Origin: Rhodococcus sp. 14-2470-1b
GTDB taxonomy: Bacteria; Actinomycetota; Actinomycetes; Mycobacteriales; Mycobacteriaceae
Direction of reading: 5' to 3'
DNA length: 64,000 bases
NCBI RefSeq assembly: GCF_002259415.1
Contig: NZ_NPFY01000025.1
Coordinates: 62,001-126,000 of the forward strand
In this document: piece by piece, positions 50,090 to 59,523 of the stretch
Position numbering within the stretch: position 1 is the first letter of the stretch
Layout of the letters: every line of letters begins with the position of its first letter
Translations under genes and position numbers: made by a program
The notes under the pieces: generated by a model
What the model saw: the letters and a program-made list of their open reading frames with translations, nothing else
What the model was told of the DNA's origin: nothing
The model's database searches: none

Positions 50090-50803
50090 TCAGTTCTCGC
50101 AGCCGACGCCGTCGCCGTCACGGTCGAGTTTGGAGCTGTAACCGGGATCGCCTGCGTAGATCGGTGCGGCACCGGCAGCCCGAACCGCGGCGCAGTTGTC
50201 GTACGAGACGTACGACGGAACCGCCGCTGCCGCGGGGGCCGGTGGCACGTACTCCGGCTCGGGCTCGGCGATGTAGACCGGCGCGGGCTCGGGAACGTAC
50301 GGCACGGTAGTGGTCGGCGGAGGCGCATAGACGGTGACGGTCTCGGGAGCAGGCGCGAGGGTGGTCGTCGGTGCAGTGGTAGTCGGCGCGACCGTGGCCG
50401 TGGGAGTGGTCGTCGTCGGTCGGGCGGTCGTCGGGCGGGTCGTCGTCGGGGACACCTCGGCGATAGCCGGTGCAGCGAACGCCGCCGGAGCGGGAACGTC
50501 GTCGGAGTGCGGTGCGGGCGCAACGATGCCGACGGCGACGAGCGCGGGAATGGCTGCCAGGGCAGGAGTTGCCCAGACGACTCGGCCATGGGAGGGCTTG
50601 ACGATCAAGTACAACGCACCGGCCACGGCGACACACAGTCCGAACACGATGCCGGGGAGCGAGAAGTCCGCGATGGACGCGAGGAGGACCAGCGCGCCGA
50701 GTACTGCGGCGCACCACGCGATGATCCGGCCGATCAACGGTCGGGGTCGCTCGGGTCGTTCAGCGCCGGGGAAGACGTAGGGCTGGGAGAAAGGATCGGT
50801 CAT
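50090..50803 (-). CDS. Membrane-anchored excalibur calcium-binding protein
   Basis: A 237-residue protein. Residues 25-90 hold three hydrophobic segments (IIAWCAAVLGALVLLASIAD, FGLCVAVAGALYLIV, ALAAIPALVAVGIVA). A long Thr/Pro/Ala-rich linker (residues about 118-190, with PTTT repeats) should span the envelope. The C-terminus (NCAAVRAAGAAPIYAGDPGY then LDRDGDGVGCE) is the excalibur domain, with a DxDxDGxxCE calcium loop and paired cysteines. Such proteins are thought to act at the cell surface. ATG start; the gene stands alone, with a 192-bp empty gap upstream. Confidence 0.88.
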   Translation of the reverse strand: MTDPFSQPYVFPGAERPERPRPLIGRIIAWCAAVLGALVLLASIADFSLPGIVFGLCVAVAGALYLIVKPSHGRVVWATPALAAIPALVAVGIVAPAPHSDDVPAPAAFAAPAIAEVSPTTTRPTTARPTTTTPTATVAPTTTAPTTTLAPAPETVTVYAPPPTTTVPYVPEPAPVYIAEPEPEYVPPAPAAAAVPSYVSYDNCAAVRAAGAAPIYAGDPGYSSKLDRDGDGVGCEN

Positions 50804-50995
50804 GGGGGGAGTCCTCGAGTGATGGAGAAATGGCGCGTGAGCACCGTAACCAGTCGAGACGGCCGATCGATCATGCGACGGATCGTTTTTTCGTACGACG
50901 GCGGGGCTCGAAGCGAGAATCCGGCTGCCGCGGACTGTTTCACGCCGGCCGTGTGCTGTATTCCGAGCACCATGTCGTACGTACCGCGCAGTTCG

Positions 50996-52120
50996 TTACA
51001 GGTCTTCCGGGTCCTGATCCCCGAACGGTTCTGCCAGCGTCACGCCCGCCAGAACAGCAGGCCGCAGCGCCTCGGGAACGGTCAGTGCGTCATCGGCGGA
51101 GACCAGCACGGTTTGCTCCTGCAGGGCGCGGATCCGGTAGTCGATCAACTGCGCCGTTCGCAGGTCCTCGCCTTCGAGGCCCTCGTAGTCCTCGTCCGCG
51201 TTGTCGAGTGGCAGGTCCTCGGTCATCGCCGCGAGCAAAGTCTGAATCGCGAAGGTGTTCGACAGGGCCATCGAGACGTCGGTCTCGCTCATGCTGAGTT
51301 GGTGGCGGATGTGCTGGGTGAGGACGTCTCGAAGCACGTCGACGGATCGCGAGGAGAAACTGTCCACCGCCGAGCCTGGCACGACGCGGGTGCCGTCCGT
51401 CTCCAGGATGTCGGTGGCGAACGCGACTGCCCAGTGGTCCAAGGCCGTGATGTTCTCGGGCTGCGGTTCGTGGTCCGAGTGGTCGTGCTCGCCTTCCTCG
51501 GACAGCGCCGTCGACAGTTCGGGAATGTCGTTCACCGATGCGCCGGACCCCACCCGGTCGACCACGGCAGCGACACCGGCCACGACGGGAAGTGCGGCCA
51601 GTGCTGTCGACTCGTCGGCCGGCGCTACGAGCGGCAACTCGATGTCTTCCGGGGCGAGGACGTCCGGATCGTTGTCGATGAAGTCGGTGAGGTCTTCCAT
51701 GCAGTGCGCGAAGTCCTCGTCGCTACCGGTCCATGCGTCGGTCTCGTCGAGGAAGGTGAGGAATTCGAGCAGCGTCACGACGATGTTCGTTGCTGCTGCA
51801 GCACCGTTGTCCGGATCGGAGTCCTCGATCCGCTCGACGGCGTCGACGATGAAGTGGGCGTCGTTCGGAGTCCAGGAGGTCACGACGAATCCCGGGTTGG
51901 CCCGGTCGACCTGACCCAGCGTCGTCTTCACCAGGCTCACGACGCGGTCGGCGTGCTCACCCATGTCGCGATCGGTGAGCCAGGAGTGGAAATGTTCCAG
52001 CAGGGCATGGGGGATCGTGGATGTGCGGGCAGCGGAGCCTGCGGATTGTTGCCGTCGGGCACGCGCTTTCGTTTTCGCTGCGCGCTTCTGCCCCCGGCTT
52101 GCCGGTCCTTTGGATCCCAT
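50996..52120 (-). CDS. Hypothetical 374-aa acidic protein
   Basis: A 374-residue protein with a strongly basic N-terminus (residues 1-30, KRAAKTKARARRQQ) and an otherwise acidic, mostly helical body rich in Asp, Glu and Leu. The middle (residues about 200-235) has a His/Asp/Glu-rich stretch, EEGEHDHSDHEPQPEN, that might bind metal. There is no signal peptide, membrane helix or enzyme motif that I recognise. The gene stands alone on the minus strand. I do not assign a function. Confidence 0.65.
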   Translation of the reverse strand: MGSKGPASRGQKRAAKTKARARRQQSAGSAARTSTIPHALLEHFHSWLTDRDMGEHADRVVSLVKTTLGQVDRANPGFVVTSWTPNDAHFIVDAVERIEDSDPDNGAAAATNIVVTLLEFLTFLDETDAWTGSDEDFAHCMEDLTDFIDNDPDVLAPEDIELPLVAPADESTALAALPVVAGVAAVVDRVGSGASVNDIPELSTALSEEGEHDHSDHEPQPENITALDHWAVAFATDILETDGTRVVPGSAVDSFSSRSVDVLRDVLTQHIRHQLSMSETDVSMALSNTFAIQTLLAAMTEDLPLDNADEDYEGLEGEDLRTAQLIDYRIRALQEQTVLVSADDALTVPEALRPAVLAGVTLAEPFGDQDPEDL

Positions 52121-52178
52121 GAGTGCCTAGTTTAATGGCTGCGACGGCGCGCTCGGCGCACCGTCGCAGCCACCATTG

Positions 52179-53591
52179 CTAGGGCGACAGCTGCGGCTGT
52201 CGGTCCGTCGGCGGAGTGACGTCGTCATCGCTGAACGGGTCGCCGTTGCGAGGACTGTTGTACCGGGCTTCGTCGAGGATGCCCTCGCGCTTGGCGACGA
52301 TCGCCGGGACGAGCGCCTGTCCGGTCACGTTGACGGCCGTGCGGCCCATGTCGACGATCGGCTCGACCGCCAGCAGCAATCCGACGCCGGCGAGTGGCAA
52401 TCCGAGCGTCGACAGTGTCAGAGTCAACATCACCGTCGCACCGGTGGTTCCCGCGGTCGCGGCGGATCCGATGACGGAGACCACGACGATCAACAGGTAG
52501 TCGGTGAACGTGAGGGAGACGCCGTAGAACTGGGCGACGAAGATGGCGGCGATGGCGGGATAGATTGCCGCGCAACCGTCCATCTTGGTGGTGGCGCCCA
52601 GCGGTACTGCGAAGGATGCGTACTCACGCGGCACACCGAGATTGCGTTCGGTGACGCGCTCGGTGAGGGGCAGCGTGCCGATCGACGAGCGCGAGACGAA
52701 GCCCAGCTGCGTGGCGGGCCACACGCCGGAGAAGAACTGGCGAACCGAAAGTCCGTGCGCACGAACGATGACGGGGTACACGACGAAGAAGACGATGGCC
52801 AGGCCGACGTAGATGGCGACGGTGAACACGCCGAGGGAACCGATCGCATCCCACCCGTAGGTCGCGACCGCGTTCGCGATGAGTGCGGCCGTGCCGATGG
52901 GGGCGAGCCGGATGATCCACCACAACACCTTCTGCACGATCGCGAGCAACGATGCGTTGAAGTTCAGGAACGGCTCCGCTTTCTCGCCGATCTTCAACGC
53001 CGCGATGCCGATGGCGACCGCGATCACGAGAAGCTGGAGAATGTTGAAGCTCAGCGAAGTGGTTGCTGTGCTGGCGATTCCGTCACCGGCAGCTTCGGTG
53101 GTGACCGATGTCTTCGACCCGAGCGCGAAGAAGTTGTTCGGTACCAGCCCGGTCAGAAACGACCACCAGGAACCGACACTGCTCGGGTCCTTCGCGGACG
53201 TCGCTTCGACGCCGGTGCGTGAACCCGGTTGAGCGACCAGACCGATGACGATTCCGATGATCACGGCGATGAACGCGGTGATCGCGAACCACAACAAAGT
53301 CTGGACCGCCAACCGGGCAGCGTTGGCTACCTGGCGAAGATTCGCGATCGAGGACACGATGGCGGTGAACACCAGCGGCACGACTGCGACGGTGAGCAGC
53401 TTGACGTAACTCGACCCGATGGTGGCGACGGTGCCGACCAGCCAGTTCTCGTTACCGTCGGCCGCGTCGGGCATCGATCGTGCGATGAGACCGAGAACGA
53501 CGCCGAGGATCAACCCGGCGACGATCTGAGGCCCGAAGGATTTTGCCCACGTGGGTATGCGGGACGCGCGCGTAGTACTGGGCGCAGACAT
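52179..53591 (-). CDS. Dicarboxylate/amino acid:cation symporter (DAACS family)
   Basis: A 470-residue membrane protein with about eight helices and two re-entrant loops. SRSSIGTLPLTERVTERNLG holds the Ser-rich HP1 loop, FAVPLGATTKMDGCAAIYPA carries the NxxMDG-like motif of the sodium site, and VEPIVDMGRTAVNVTGQALV carries the substrate-binding Asp, Arg and Asn. The DAACS family imports glutamate, aspartate, succinate, fumarate or malate with Na+ or H+. Acidic and polar C-terminus. The upstream gap (53592-53788) contains palindromes that may be control sites. Confidence 0.92.
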   Translation of the reverse strand: MSAPSTTRASRIPTWAKSFGPQIVAGLILGVVLGLIARSMPDAADGNENWLVGTVATIGSSYVKLLTVAVVPLVFTAIVSSIANLRQVANAARLAVQTLLWFAITAFIAVIIGIVIGLVAQPGSRTGVEATSAKDPSSVGSWWSFLTGLVPNNFFALGSKTSVTTEAAGDGIASTATTSLSFNILQLLVIAVAIGIAALKIGEKAEPFLNFNASLLAIVQKVLWWIIRLAPIGTAALIANAVATYGWDAIGSLGVFTVAIYVGLAIVFFVVYPVIVRAHGLSVRQFFSGVWPATQLGFVSRSSIGTLPLTERVTERNLGVPREYASFAVPLGATTKMDGCAAIYPAIAAIFVAQFYGVSLTFTDYLLIVVVSVIGSAATAGTTGATVMLTLTLSTLGLPLAGVGLLLAVEPIVDMGRTAVNVTGQALVPAIVAKREGILDEARYNSPRNGDPFSDDDVTPPTDRQPQLSP

Positions 53592-53788
53592 GAAGATGCC
53601 TTTCGACAGGAAAAGAGGTGAGGGCGGAGAAGCCCTTCGAATCAGAGAATGCGACGCCGAGACGACTCGGTCACAGACAGAGAGAGCTCGCTTGTAGGCG
53701 CAGGTCGACGTAGCGTCGACTGGTCAGGAGCGGCATCACTTACTGGAGATTACTCCCAGTTGATTCGACCTCGAACGTGCGCCCGGGT
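53592..53788. other. 197-bp intergenic region with palindromes
   Basis: No gene is supported here. GTCGACG-TAG-CGTCGAC (53704-53720) is a perfect 7-3-7 inverted repeat. ACTGGAGATTACTCCCAGT (53744-53762) is an imperfect inverted repeat. Either may control the symporter gene. Confidence 0.45.
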
Positions 53789-54142
53789 TCAGTAGTCGAC
53801 CCGGAACCCGCCGATGAGGGTGATGGTGTTGCCGTCGGGGTCGAGAACCGTCGACAACCGAACGCCTTTGTTCGCGTCGACGACGTCACCGGCGTCGATA
53901 CCTCGGGATGCGAGTTCCGCGCGGTGAGCGTCGAGATCGTCGATCCCGAAATTCAGCAGACCGGTGCCTGCGCGTACGTCGTCGACGGTGACCTGCACCC
54001 ACCCGACATCGGTCACCTTCCATTCGACGAGGGTCGGCATCGGGTTGTTGGTGGCAGGCGCCCCGAAGAACGACGAGTACCACGTTTCGGCTGCGTCGAT
54101 GTCCGTCACCGGTACGACGGCGAGTACGTGTTCGATGGCCAT
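53789..54142 (-). CDS. VOC/glyoxalase-fold protein
   Basis: A 117-residue VOC-fold protein. EHVLAVVPVTDIDAAETWYS starts the first unit and RLSTVLDPDGNTITLIGGF ends the second; metal-ligand positions are His4 and Glu-like residues only in part. It is close to the flavoprotein hydroxylase gene (75 nt), on the same strand. It might act on the hydroxylase product, but family members also include many proteins without known activity. Confidence 0.85.
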   Translation of the reverse strand: MAIEHVLAVVPVTDIDAAETWYSSFFGAPATNNPMPTLVEWKVTDVGWVQVTVDDVRAGTGLLNFGIDDLDAHRAELASRGIDAGDVVDANKGVRLSTVLDPDGNTITLIGGFRVDY

Positions 54143-54217
54143 GAGGTGTCCGTTCGTCAGGAGAACTGTGCTTCGTACACCTATGAAGACCCGCGCCGGC
54201 GTGCGAAGTCATCGATC

Positions 54218-55816
54218 TCAGGCGAAGGTGCCTTTCAGATAGCCGACGACCGCCGCGGTATCGGGAGATCCCCGGTGGCCCAGGTACCCGTCGGGCCGCA
54301 CGACGAACACCTCGGGACCGGCAATCGAATACGCGTCGCGAAACTGCCCCTGCGCGTCGACGATCACCGGCAACGTCGAGTCGACCCGCTCGGCGACCAC
54401 CAGGTAGGCGTCGAGCAGGCCGTGTGCCGCAGAGACGGCGTCAGCTGCCAGTTCCTCGTACTCCGCCACCCAGCCCCCCGAGCCCCCCGAGACGTCCGAC
54501 CACAGCAGCAGCGTGTGCGACACCCCGGCGAACAGATCGAACAACCGGAAGGAGAACGCGACGATGTCCCGACGCAACTCCCGAGCATCCGGAGCGCGTT
54601 CTCCCGGTTGCACCGCGGTCGACGCGTCGTCGACTACCGACACGAGAGGACCCGGCGGGTAGGAGATCAACAACTGCGCTTGCCGACGCATCGCCGTCTC
54701 GAAGGAGTTCTCACCGGCGCCGATGCCCTCGCGGGCGCTGCGGACGGTCATCCCGACGACGTCCTCACCGACAGGCCTGCGCTCCGCGTCGTAGGTGTCC
54801 GTCAGGCCGTCCGCGGCGATGCCCCGCACCGAGAGGGCTACCTTCCACGCCAGATTGTGCGCGTCCTGAATGCCGGTGTTCATGCCCTGAGCGCCGGTCG
54901 GAGGATGAATGTGCGCAGCGTCCCCGGCGACGAAGACGCGTCCCCTGCCGTACGCGTCGACGATGCGGTGGCTGATCTTGAACACGGAAGACCACCGCAG
55001 ATTCCGTGCCGTCGTCGGTTCGGGCGACAACCGGTCCAACACCGCCTGGATGTGGTGGAGTTCGGGCGCCGGCCCACCGGTGAAGCCGTGCACGATGCCG
55101 TCGCCGGCACTGGGCGCGGCCGTGAGCTCCTCCGGCACGAACATCGACATCCGGTAACGACCGTGGCCGGGAAGTGGGATCGCCACCAGCAGATCGTCGA
55201 CGGTTCCGTCCTCGGTCCGGTGTGAGCTCCTGACCCCGTATCCCGGTGGTAGCGACCAGTCGACCTCGATGTCGCCCAGCATGTAGCCCTCCGCGAACGC
55301 CCCACCCTCGAACGTCAGTCCCAGCTGCTTGCGCACCGCGCTGTGGGCCCCGTCGCAGCCGATCAAGTACTGCACGTCCGCCGTCGATCCGTCGGTCAGG
55401 GTCGCAGCGACGCGCTGCTCGTCCTGCTCGAACGACGCCAGCCCGACGCCCCGCTCGACCACAGTCCCCAGCCCGGCGAGATGCTCGGCGAGAATGCGTT
55501 CGGTTTCGTACTGGGGGAGTCCGGCGAACCAGTACGGAACATCCGGCGGCAACGTCAGCTCGATTCGGCCGACCTCGACACCTCCGTCGAACGCGATCTG
55601 ACCCCGCATCGGCACCGAAGCATCGAGGATCGCACCGGAAACGCCCATGTTCTCGAACACCTCCAGCGTGCGCGGCTGAATACCAACGGCTTTCGCGTAC
55701 TGCGGCGGAGTCGACGCGGAATCGACGATGCGGCAGTCGATACCTCGCCTACGCAGCTCTATCGCCGCGGTCAGCCCGATCGGTCCCGCTCCGGCAATCA
55801 GCACATCTGCACTCAC
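54218..55816 (-). CDS. FAD-dependent hydroxylase (MhpA/RdmE-like)
   Basis: A 532-residue class A flavoprotein hydroxylase. GTG 55816 (VSADVLIAGAGPIGLTAAIE) is chosen for its GGAGG upstream and family fit. ADVLIAGAGPIGLTAAIELR is the FAD fold, QYLIGCDGAHSAVRKQLGL the DG motif and GRVFVAGDAAHIHPPTGAQG the GD motif. The C-terminal 130 residues are the thioredoxin-like domain ending in VFVVRPDGYLGHRGSP. It likely hydroxylates an aromatic or polycyclic substrate. A strong hairpin separates it from the SDR operon, so it should have its own promoter. Confidence 0.9.
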   Translation of the reverse strand: MSADVLIAGAGPIGLTAAIELRRRGIDCRIVDSASTPPQYAKAVGIQPRTLEVFENMGVSGAILDASVPMRGQIAFDGGVEVGRIELTLPPDVPYWFAGLPQYETERILAEHLAGLGTVVERGVGLASFEQDEQRVAATLTDGSTADVQYLIGCDGAHSAVRKQLGLTFEGGAFAEGYMLGDIEVDWSLPPGYGVRSSHRTEDGTVDDLLVAIPLPGHGRYRMSMFVPEELTAAPSAGDGIVHGFTGGPAPELHHIQAVLDRLSPEPTTARNLRWSSVFKISHRIVDAYGRGRVFVAGDAAHIHPPTGAQGMNTGIQDAHNLAWKVALSVRGIAADGLTDTYDAERRPVGEDVVGMTVRSAREGIGAGENSFETAMRRQAQLLISYPPGPLVSVVDDASTAVQPGERAPDARELRRDIVAFSFRLFDLFAGVSHTLLLWSDVSGGSGGWVAEYEELAADAVSAAHGLLDAYLVVAERVDSTLPVIVDAQGQFRDAYSIAGPEVFVVRPDGYLGHRGSPDTAAVVGYLKGTFA

Positions 55817-55851
55817 GTGTACGCCACCTCCGTCGCATGATCGAACGAGAA

Positions 55852-55890
55852 CGAGTATGGGCCGCAGCGACATGCTGCGGCCCATACTCG
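55852..55890 (-). terminator. Perfect 16-bp hairpin after the SDR operon
   Basis: CGAGTATGGGCCGCAG (55852-55867) pairs exactly with 55875-55890 around the loop CGACATG. It lies 34 nt after the stop of the SDR at 55925 and before the FAD hydroxylase gene on the same strand, so it should end the SDR operon. Confidence 0.85.
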
Positions 55891-55924
55891 GATCGATCTC
55901 ATGCTTGGCGGATGACCGCGACGA

Positions 55925-56698
55925 TCATCCCTTCAACTCGCGGGTGATTCGGTGGTAGATCCCGCCGGACGTCAAGCCACCGTCGACGACGATCTCGGTC
56001 CCGGTGATGTAGCGAGCGGCGTCGGACAACAGGAATGCGACGGACTCGGCGATCTCCTCCGAGTCGGCGACACGACCTGCCGGAACGGACTCCAGGCTGG
56101 TGTCGACGAACTCCGAAGAGCCCGAGTGCAGCAGTGGTGTGTCGACAAGGCCGGGATGGATCGAATTGACGCGGACATCGTGCTCGGCGAATTCGAGTGC
56201 ACCGACCTTCGACAGACCACGTACTCCCCACTTGCTGGCGCCGTATCCGGCCGCGAAGTAGCCGAGCATGCCGGCGATGGACGAGACGTTGACGATGGAC
56301 CCACCTCCTCGCACGAGCAAGGACGCGCAGAATTTCATGCCGTAGAACACCGAACTCAGATTGATGTCCATGACGCGGTGCCAATCTTCGACGGTCGTCT
56401 CGACGATCCCCGCTCGGTGGCTGACGCCTGCATTGTTGACGAGTCCGTCCAAGCCGCCGTCCACGTCGTCGATGCGTTCCACGAGTTGCTGCCAGGAGTC
56501 CGGCGACGTCACATCGAGAGCGTGAAACTCTGCGAGGCCACCGTCGGCGACGATCTCTCCCGCCACCTGTTGGGCCGAGGTGGACGAGATGTCGGTGACC
56601 CACACCTTCGCGCCGCGCTGCGCGAGCAACTGGGATTCGACTTTGCCCATACCGCTGCCCGCGCCGGTCACGAGAACGACTTTTCCTTGAAAACTCAT
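55925..56698 (-). CDS. Short-chain dehydrogenase/reductase (SDR1)
   Basis: A 257-residue classical SDR. ATG 56698 opens MSFQGKVVLVTGAGSGMGKV, with the TGxxxGxG NAD(P)-binding motif. NNAG is in DGLVNNAGVSHRAGIV. The catalytic Ser is in IVNVSSIAGMLGYFAAGYGA, followed by Tyr and Lys in AGYGASKWGVRGLS (YxxxK). VNSIHPGLVDTPLLH is the conserved C-terminal segment. It should oxidise or reduce an alcohol/ketone in the catabolic cluster. It lies 11 nt after the MHS transporter gene. Confidence 0.92.
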   Translation of the reverse strand: MSFQGKVVLVTGAGSGMGKVESQLLAQRGAKVWVTDISSTSAQQVAGEIVADGGLAEFHALDVTSPDSWQQLVERIDDVDGGLDGLVNNAGVSHRAGIVETTVEDWHRVMDINLSSVFYGMKFCASLLVRGGGSIVNVSSIAGMLGYFAAGYGASKWGVRGLSKVGALEFAEHDVRVNSIHPGLVDTPLLHSGSSEFVDTSLESVPAGRVADSEEIAESVAFLLSDAARYITGTEIVVDGGLTSGGIYHRITRELKG

Positions 56699-56709
56699 GT
56701 CTGCGTTCC

Positions 56710-58047
56710 CTATCCGGTCTTCAGCTCGGTGCCCTTGGTCTCGGCGACGAAGAAGACCGTGACGAACGTGAGGATGGCGCAGAACACGAAGTAACCGGCC
56801 GGAGCCAGTGCGTTGCCGGTCATCGAGATCAGCCACGTCGCGATGAACGGCGCGGTACCACCGAGGAGCATGTTGGTGGTGTTGTTTCCGAGTGCGAGAC
56901 CGCTGTAGCGCACCGATGTCTTGAGCATCTCGACGTAGGTGACGTACGAAGCGCCGTTGACCACCGAGACCGCGATGAACAGGACGGACTGGCCGACGAC
57001 GGCCTGCCACAAACTGCCGCCCGCCATCATCATGAACATCGGCACGCCGAGGACGATGGATGCGAAGCTGCCGCCGAACAGCACCGGCTTGCGACCGTAC
57101 TTGTCGGCCATGTAGCCCGCGATCGGAAGGGTGATGACGCCCAGGACCAGGGCCAGGGAGGTGGAGAGGAATGCTGCCTGGGCAGTCTGGCCGCCTTCGG
57201 TCCTGAGGTACGTCGCCGCGTAGACCGAAGCGATGTAGTAGCCGCCGGTGATGAGTGCGCCGAGAAAAATGATCTTGACGACGCTTCCGCGGGAGGTGCT
57301 CAGGAGCTCCGAGATGGGCAGCTTCTTGGTCTCGCCCTTGTCCTCGAGCTCCTTGAACTCCGGTGTGTCGTCGAGCTTGCTACGGATCCAGATGCCGACT
57401 CCGCCGATGACGAGGCTGAGCAGGAATGGGATTCGCCACGCCCACGACAGGACCTGGTCCTCGGTGAAGACGGTGTTCAACGCCAGTGCGCACAGTGACG
57501 CCAACAACGAACCGATGTAGGTGCCGGTGTTGACCATCGAGGTCTGAGTCGCACGCCACCGAGTCGGTGCGGACTCCGAGACGAAGGCGTTCGCTCCGCC
57601 GAGTTCGCCGCCTGCGGCGAATCCTTGAAGGCATCGACACAGCACCAGGACCGAGGTCGCCCACACTCCGAGGGTGACGTACGTCGGCAGCAGTCCGATT
57701 CCGGCTGTCGCGATGACCATCAGCAGGATGGTCCAGGACAGCGCGTTCTTTCGTCCGTACTTGTCACCGATGTGTCCGAAGAAGATTCCACCGGGAACGC
57801 GAAGGAAGAAGGCAACAGCGAATGCCGCGAAGGTTCCGAGCAACGCGGCGGTGGGATCTTCCGATACGAAGAACAGGGCTGCAATGGTCGTGGCCATGTA
57901 GCCGTAGATGCCGAAATCGTAGTACTCGACGACGGTTCCGACGACGGCGGCGCGTATCACCGTCAAGGGGGATTGCTTCACCGTGGTCGACTCATCGGCC
58001 TCGCGGCCGGGCTCGGAGTGCACGGCGCTCTCGTTGGTAGTCATCAT
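56710..58047 (-). CDS. MHS-family (metabolite:H+ symporter) MFS transporter
   Basis: A 445-residue membrane protein with twelve predicted helices. VIRAAVVGTVVEYYDFGIYG is the MHS signature in helix 1, FGHIGDKYGRKNALSW is the MFS loop 2-3 motif, and LPIAGYMADKYGRKPVLFGG is its echo in the second half. MHS proteins import shikimate, benzoates, proline betaine and similar anions. It is part of the SDR-FAD-MHS-SDR operon and probably imports the substrate. The start is ATG 58047 or 58044. Confidence 0.92.
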   Translation of the reverse strand: MMTTNESAVHSEPGREADESTTVKQSPLTVIRAAVVGTVVEYYDFGIYGYMATTIAALFFVSEDPTAALLGTFAAFAVAFFLRVPGGIFFGHIGDKYGRKNALSWTILLMVIATAGIGLLPTYVTLGVWATSVLVLCRCLQGFAAGGELGGANAFVSESAPTRWRATQTSMVNTGTYIGSLLASLCALALNTVFTEDQVLSWAWRIPFLLSLVIGGVGIWIRSKLDDTPEFKELEDKGETKKLPISELLSTSRGSVVKIIFLGALITGGYYIASVYAATYLRTEGGQTAQAAFLSTSLALVLGVITLPIAGYMADKYGRKPVLFGGSFASIVLGVPMFMMMAGGSLWQAVVGQSVLFIAVSVVNGASYVTYVEMLKTSVRYSGLALGNNTTNMLLGGTAPFIATWLISMTGNALAPAGYFVFCAILTFVTVFFVAETKGTELKTG

Positions 58048-58083
58048 TGTTCCTCAGTGGTCAAGGGTAGGGGAGTGGAGAGG

Positions 58084-59523
58084 TCAGATCGCCAGCGCCT
58101 CGGCGCTCGCTGTTGCGTGCGCGGCGTTTCGGCCGGCGATGCGACCCATCGTCAACGCGTTGGCTACTGCGTTACCGCCGCCCACGTAGCGCAGGCCGAG
58201 AACACCGGCACCTGCCTCACCGGCGGCATAGAGTCCGGGAATCGGAACGCCGTCGGTGTTCAGTACGGCCGAGTTCCGGTCGATCTGCAGTCCTGCGTGT
58301 GTGCAGACCAGTTCCGCGGGGAGGATGCGTGCTGCGTAGAACGGGCCCTGGTCGACCGGGTCAGGATTCTCGGTGCTCCCCTTGTTCGACAACGTCCGAT
58401 GACGCAGGAAGTCGGGGTCCTCGCCGCGCGGCAGGTTCGCATTCCATCGCGCGACGGTAGCGTTCAAGGCCGTCACGGGGACCTGCATCAGGTCGGCAAG
58501 CTGATCGAGGGTGTCGGCCCGCAGGGTGCGGCCGGCGTCGGCCTCCTCGGTGACACGATCGGCTGCCCAATCCGCATACCCCACGGGCAGATTCACCCGT
58601 GCGTTCTCGTCGAAGACGATCCACGCCGAACCGCCCTGGTGATCGATGATGCCGGTAGAGACGGCGTAGGAAGCGTCCTCGTCCATGAATCGTCGTCCTG
58701 CGGCGTTGACGTAGATGCGTGACTTCGGCGGGAATCCGGACTGCCAGTGGTGGTACCGCTGGAAGTAGACAGTGGGAAGCATCAGGCCCCATCCGTCACC
58801 GGCGATCGACGCGTCCACCGCCTCGGCGAAGCGAAGATGGTCACCGCGACTGCCTTCGGCGGCAACGACGAACAGCGAGTCGCCTGCCTTGTTCGCGACG
58901 GGATAGTGGCGATCGACGAACGTCGGGTCCTGAGCGAAGCCTCCCGACGCGACGACGACAGCGCCTGCACTGAGCTCGACGTCGTCGGCGACGACACCGA
59001 CGACGCGTCCGTTCTCGGAGAGCAGGGACTGAACGCGGGTATCGAGGACGACGTCGATGCCGTGCTTACGGCGAGCGGCGTCGAGAACCTGCACCAGTCC
59101 GTATCCCTGATCCTTCGGTACGTGTCCGCGCCATACGTCTTCGACTCCCGCCTGACTCAGCCCCGGCTGGTGAGCGTTGCCGGAGACCCTGACGGGAATC
59201 TCGACACCGAGCTCGATGAGCCATTCGAGTGTCGGTCCGGCGTTCTCGCAGAACGCGCGAACGAGTCCGGGCTCCAGCATCCACTGGTTCAGGTCCATGT
59301 AGTGCTGGAAGTACTTCTCGGCGCTGTCCTCGATACCGAGACCGCGCTGGACGGACGTCCCCGCCGCAGTGAACAGGCCGGCGGACAGAGCCGTCGAACC
59401 GCCGAGTTCCTTCAACGCCTCGAACAGAATCACCGACGCGCCGTTCTCGGCTGCGGTTACAGCTGCCGCGAGTCCTGCACCGCCACCACCGATCACCACG
59501 ACGTCGTAATCGTTGTCAGACAT
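58084..59523 (-). CDS. FAD-binding dehydrogenase (KstD/fumarate reductase-like)
   Basis: A 479-residue flavoprotein related to fumarate reductase flavoprotein subunits and 3-ketosteroid Delta1-dehydrogenases. ATG 59523 (MSDNDYDVVVIGGGGAGLAA) overlaps the SDR2 stop by 8 nt. The second FAD contact is EALKELGGSTALSAGLFTAA, and GLYAAGEAGAGVLGLRYVGG closes the FAD domain. It should dehydrogenate or hydrogenate a carbon-carbon bond with FAD. It has no signal sequence, so it is cytoplasmic. It is the second gene of the IclR-linked operon. A steroid substrate is possible but not supported by other steroid genes here. Confidence 0.88.
   Translation of the reverse strand: MSDNDYDVVVIGGGGAGLAAAVTAAENGASVILFEALKELGGSTALSAGLFTAAGTSVQRGLGIEDSAEKYFQHYMDLNQWMLEPGLVRAFCENAGPTLEWLIELGVEIPVRVSGNAHQPGLSQAGVEDVWRGHVPKDQGYGLVQVLDAARRKHGIDVVLDTRVQSLLSENGRVVGVVADDVELSAGAVVVASGGFAQDPTFVDRHYPVANKAGDSLFVVAAEGSRGDHLRFAEAVDASIAGDGWGLMLPTVYFQRYHHWQSGFPPKSRIYVNAAGRRFMDEDASYAVSTGIIDHQGGSAWIVFDENARVNLPVGYADWAADRVTEEADAGRTLRADTLDQLADLMQVPVTALNATVARWNANLPRGEDPDFLRHRTLSNKGSTENPDPVDQGPFYAARILPAELVCTHAGLQIDRNSAVLNTDGVPIPGLYAAGEAGAGVLGLRYVGGGNAVANALTMGRIAGRNAAHATASAEALAI

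Noticed and set aside
50804..50995. Possible small RNA or gene in a 192-bp gap
   Set aside because: A short T run (near 50886) is present, but I found no stable hairpin, start codon with ribosome site or conserved pattern.
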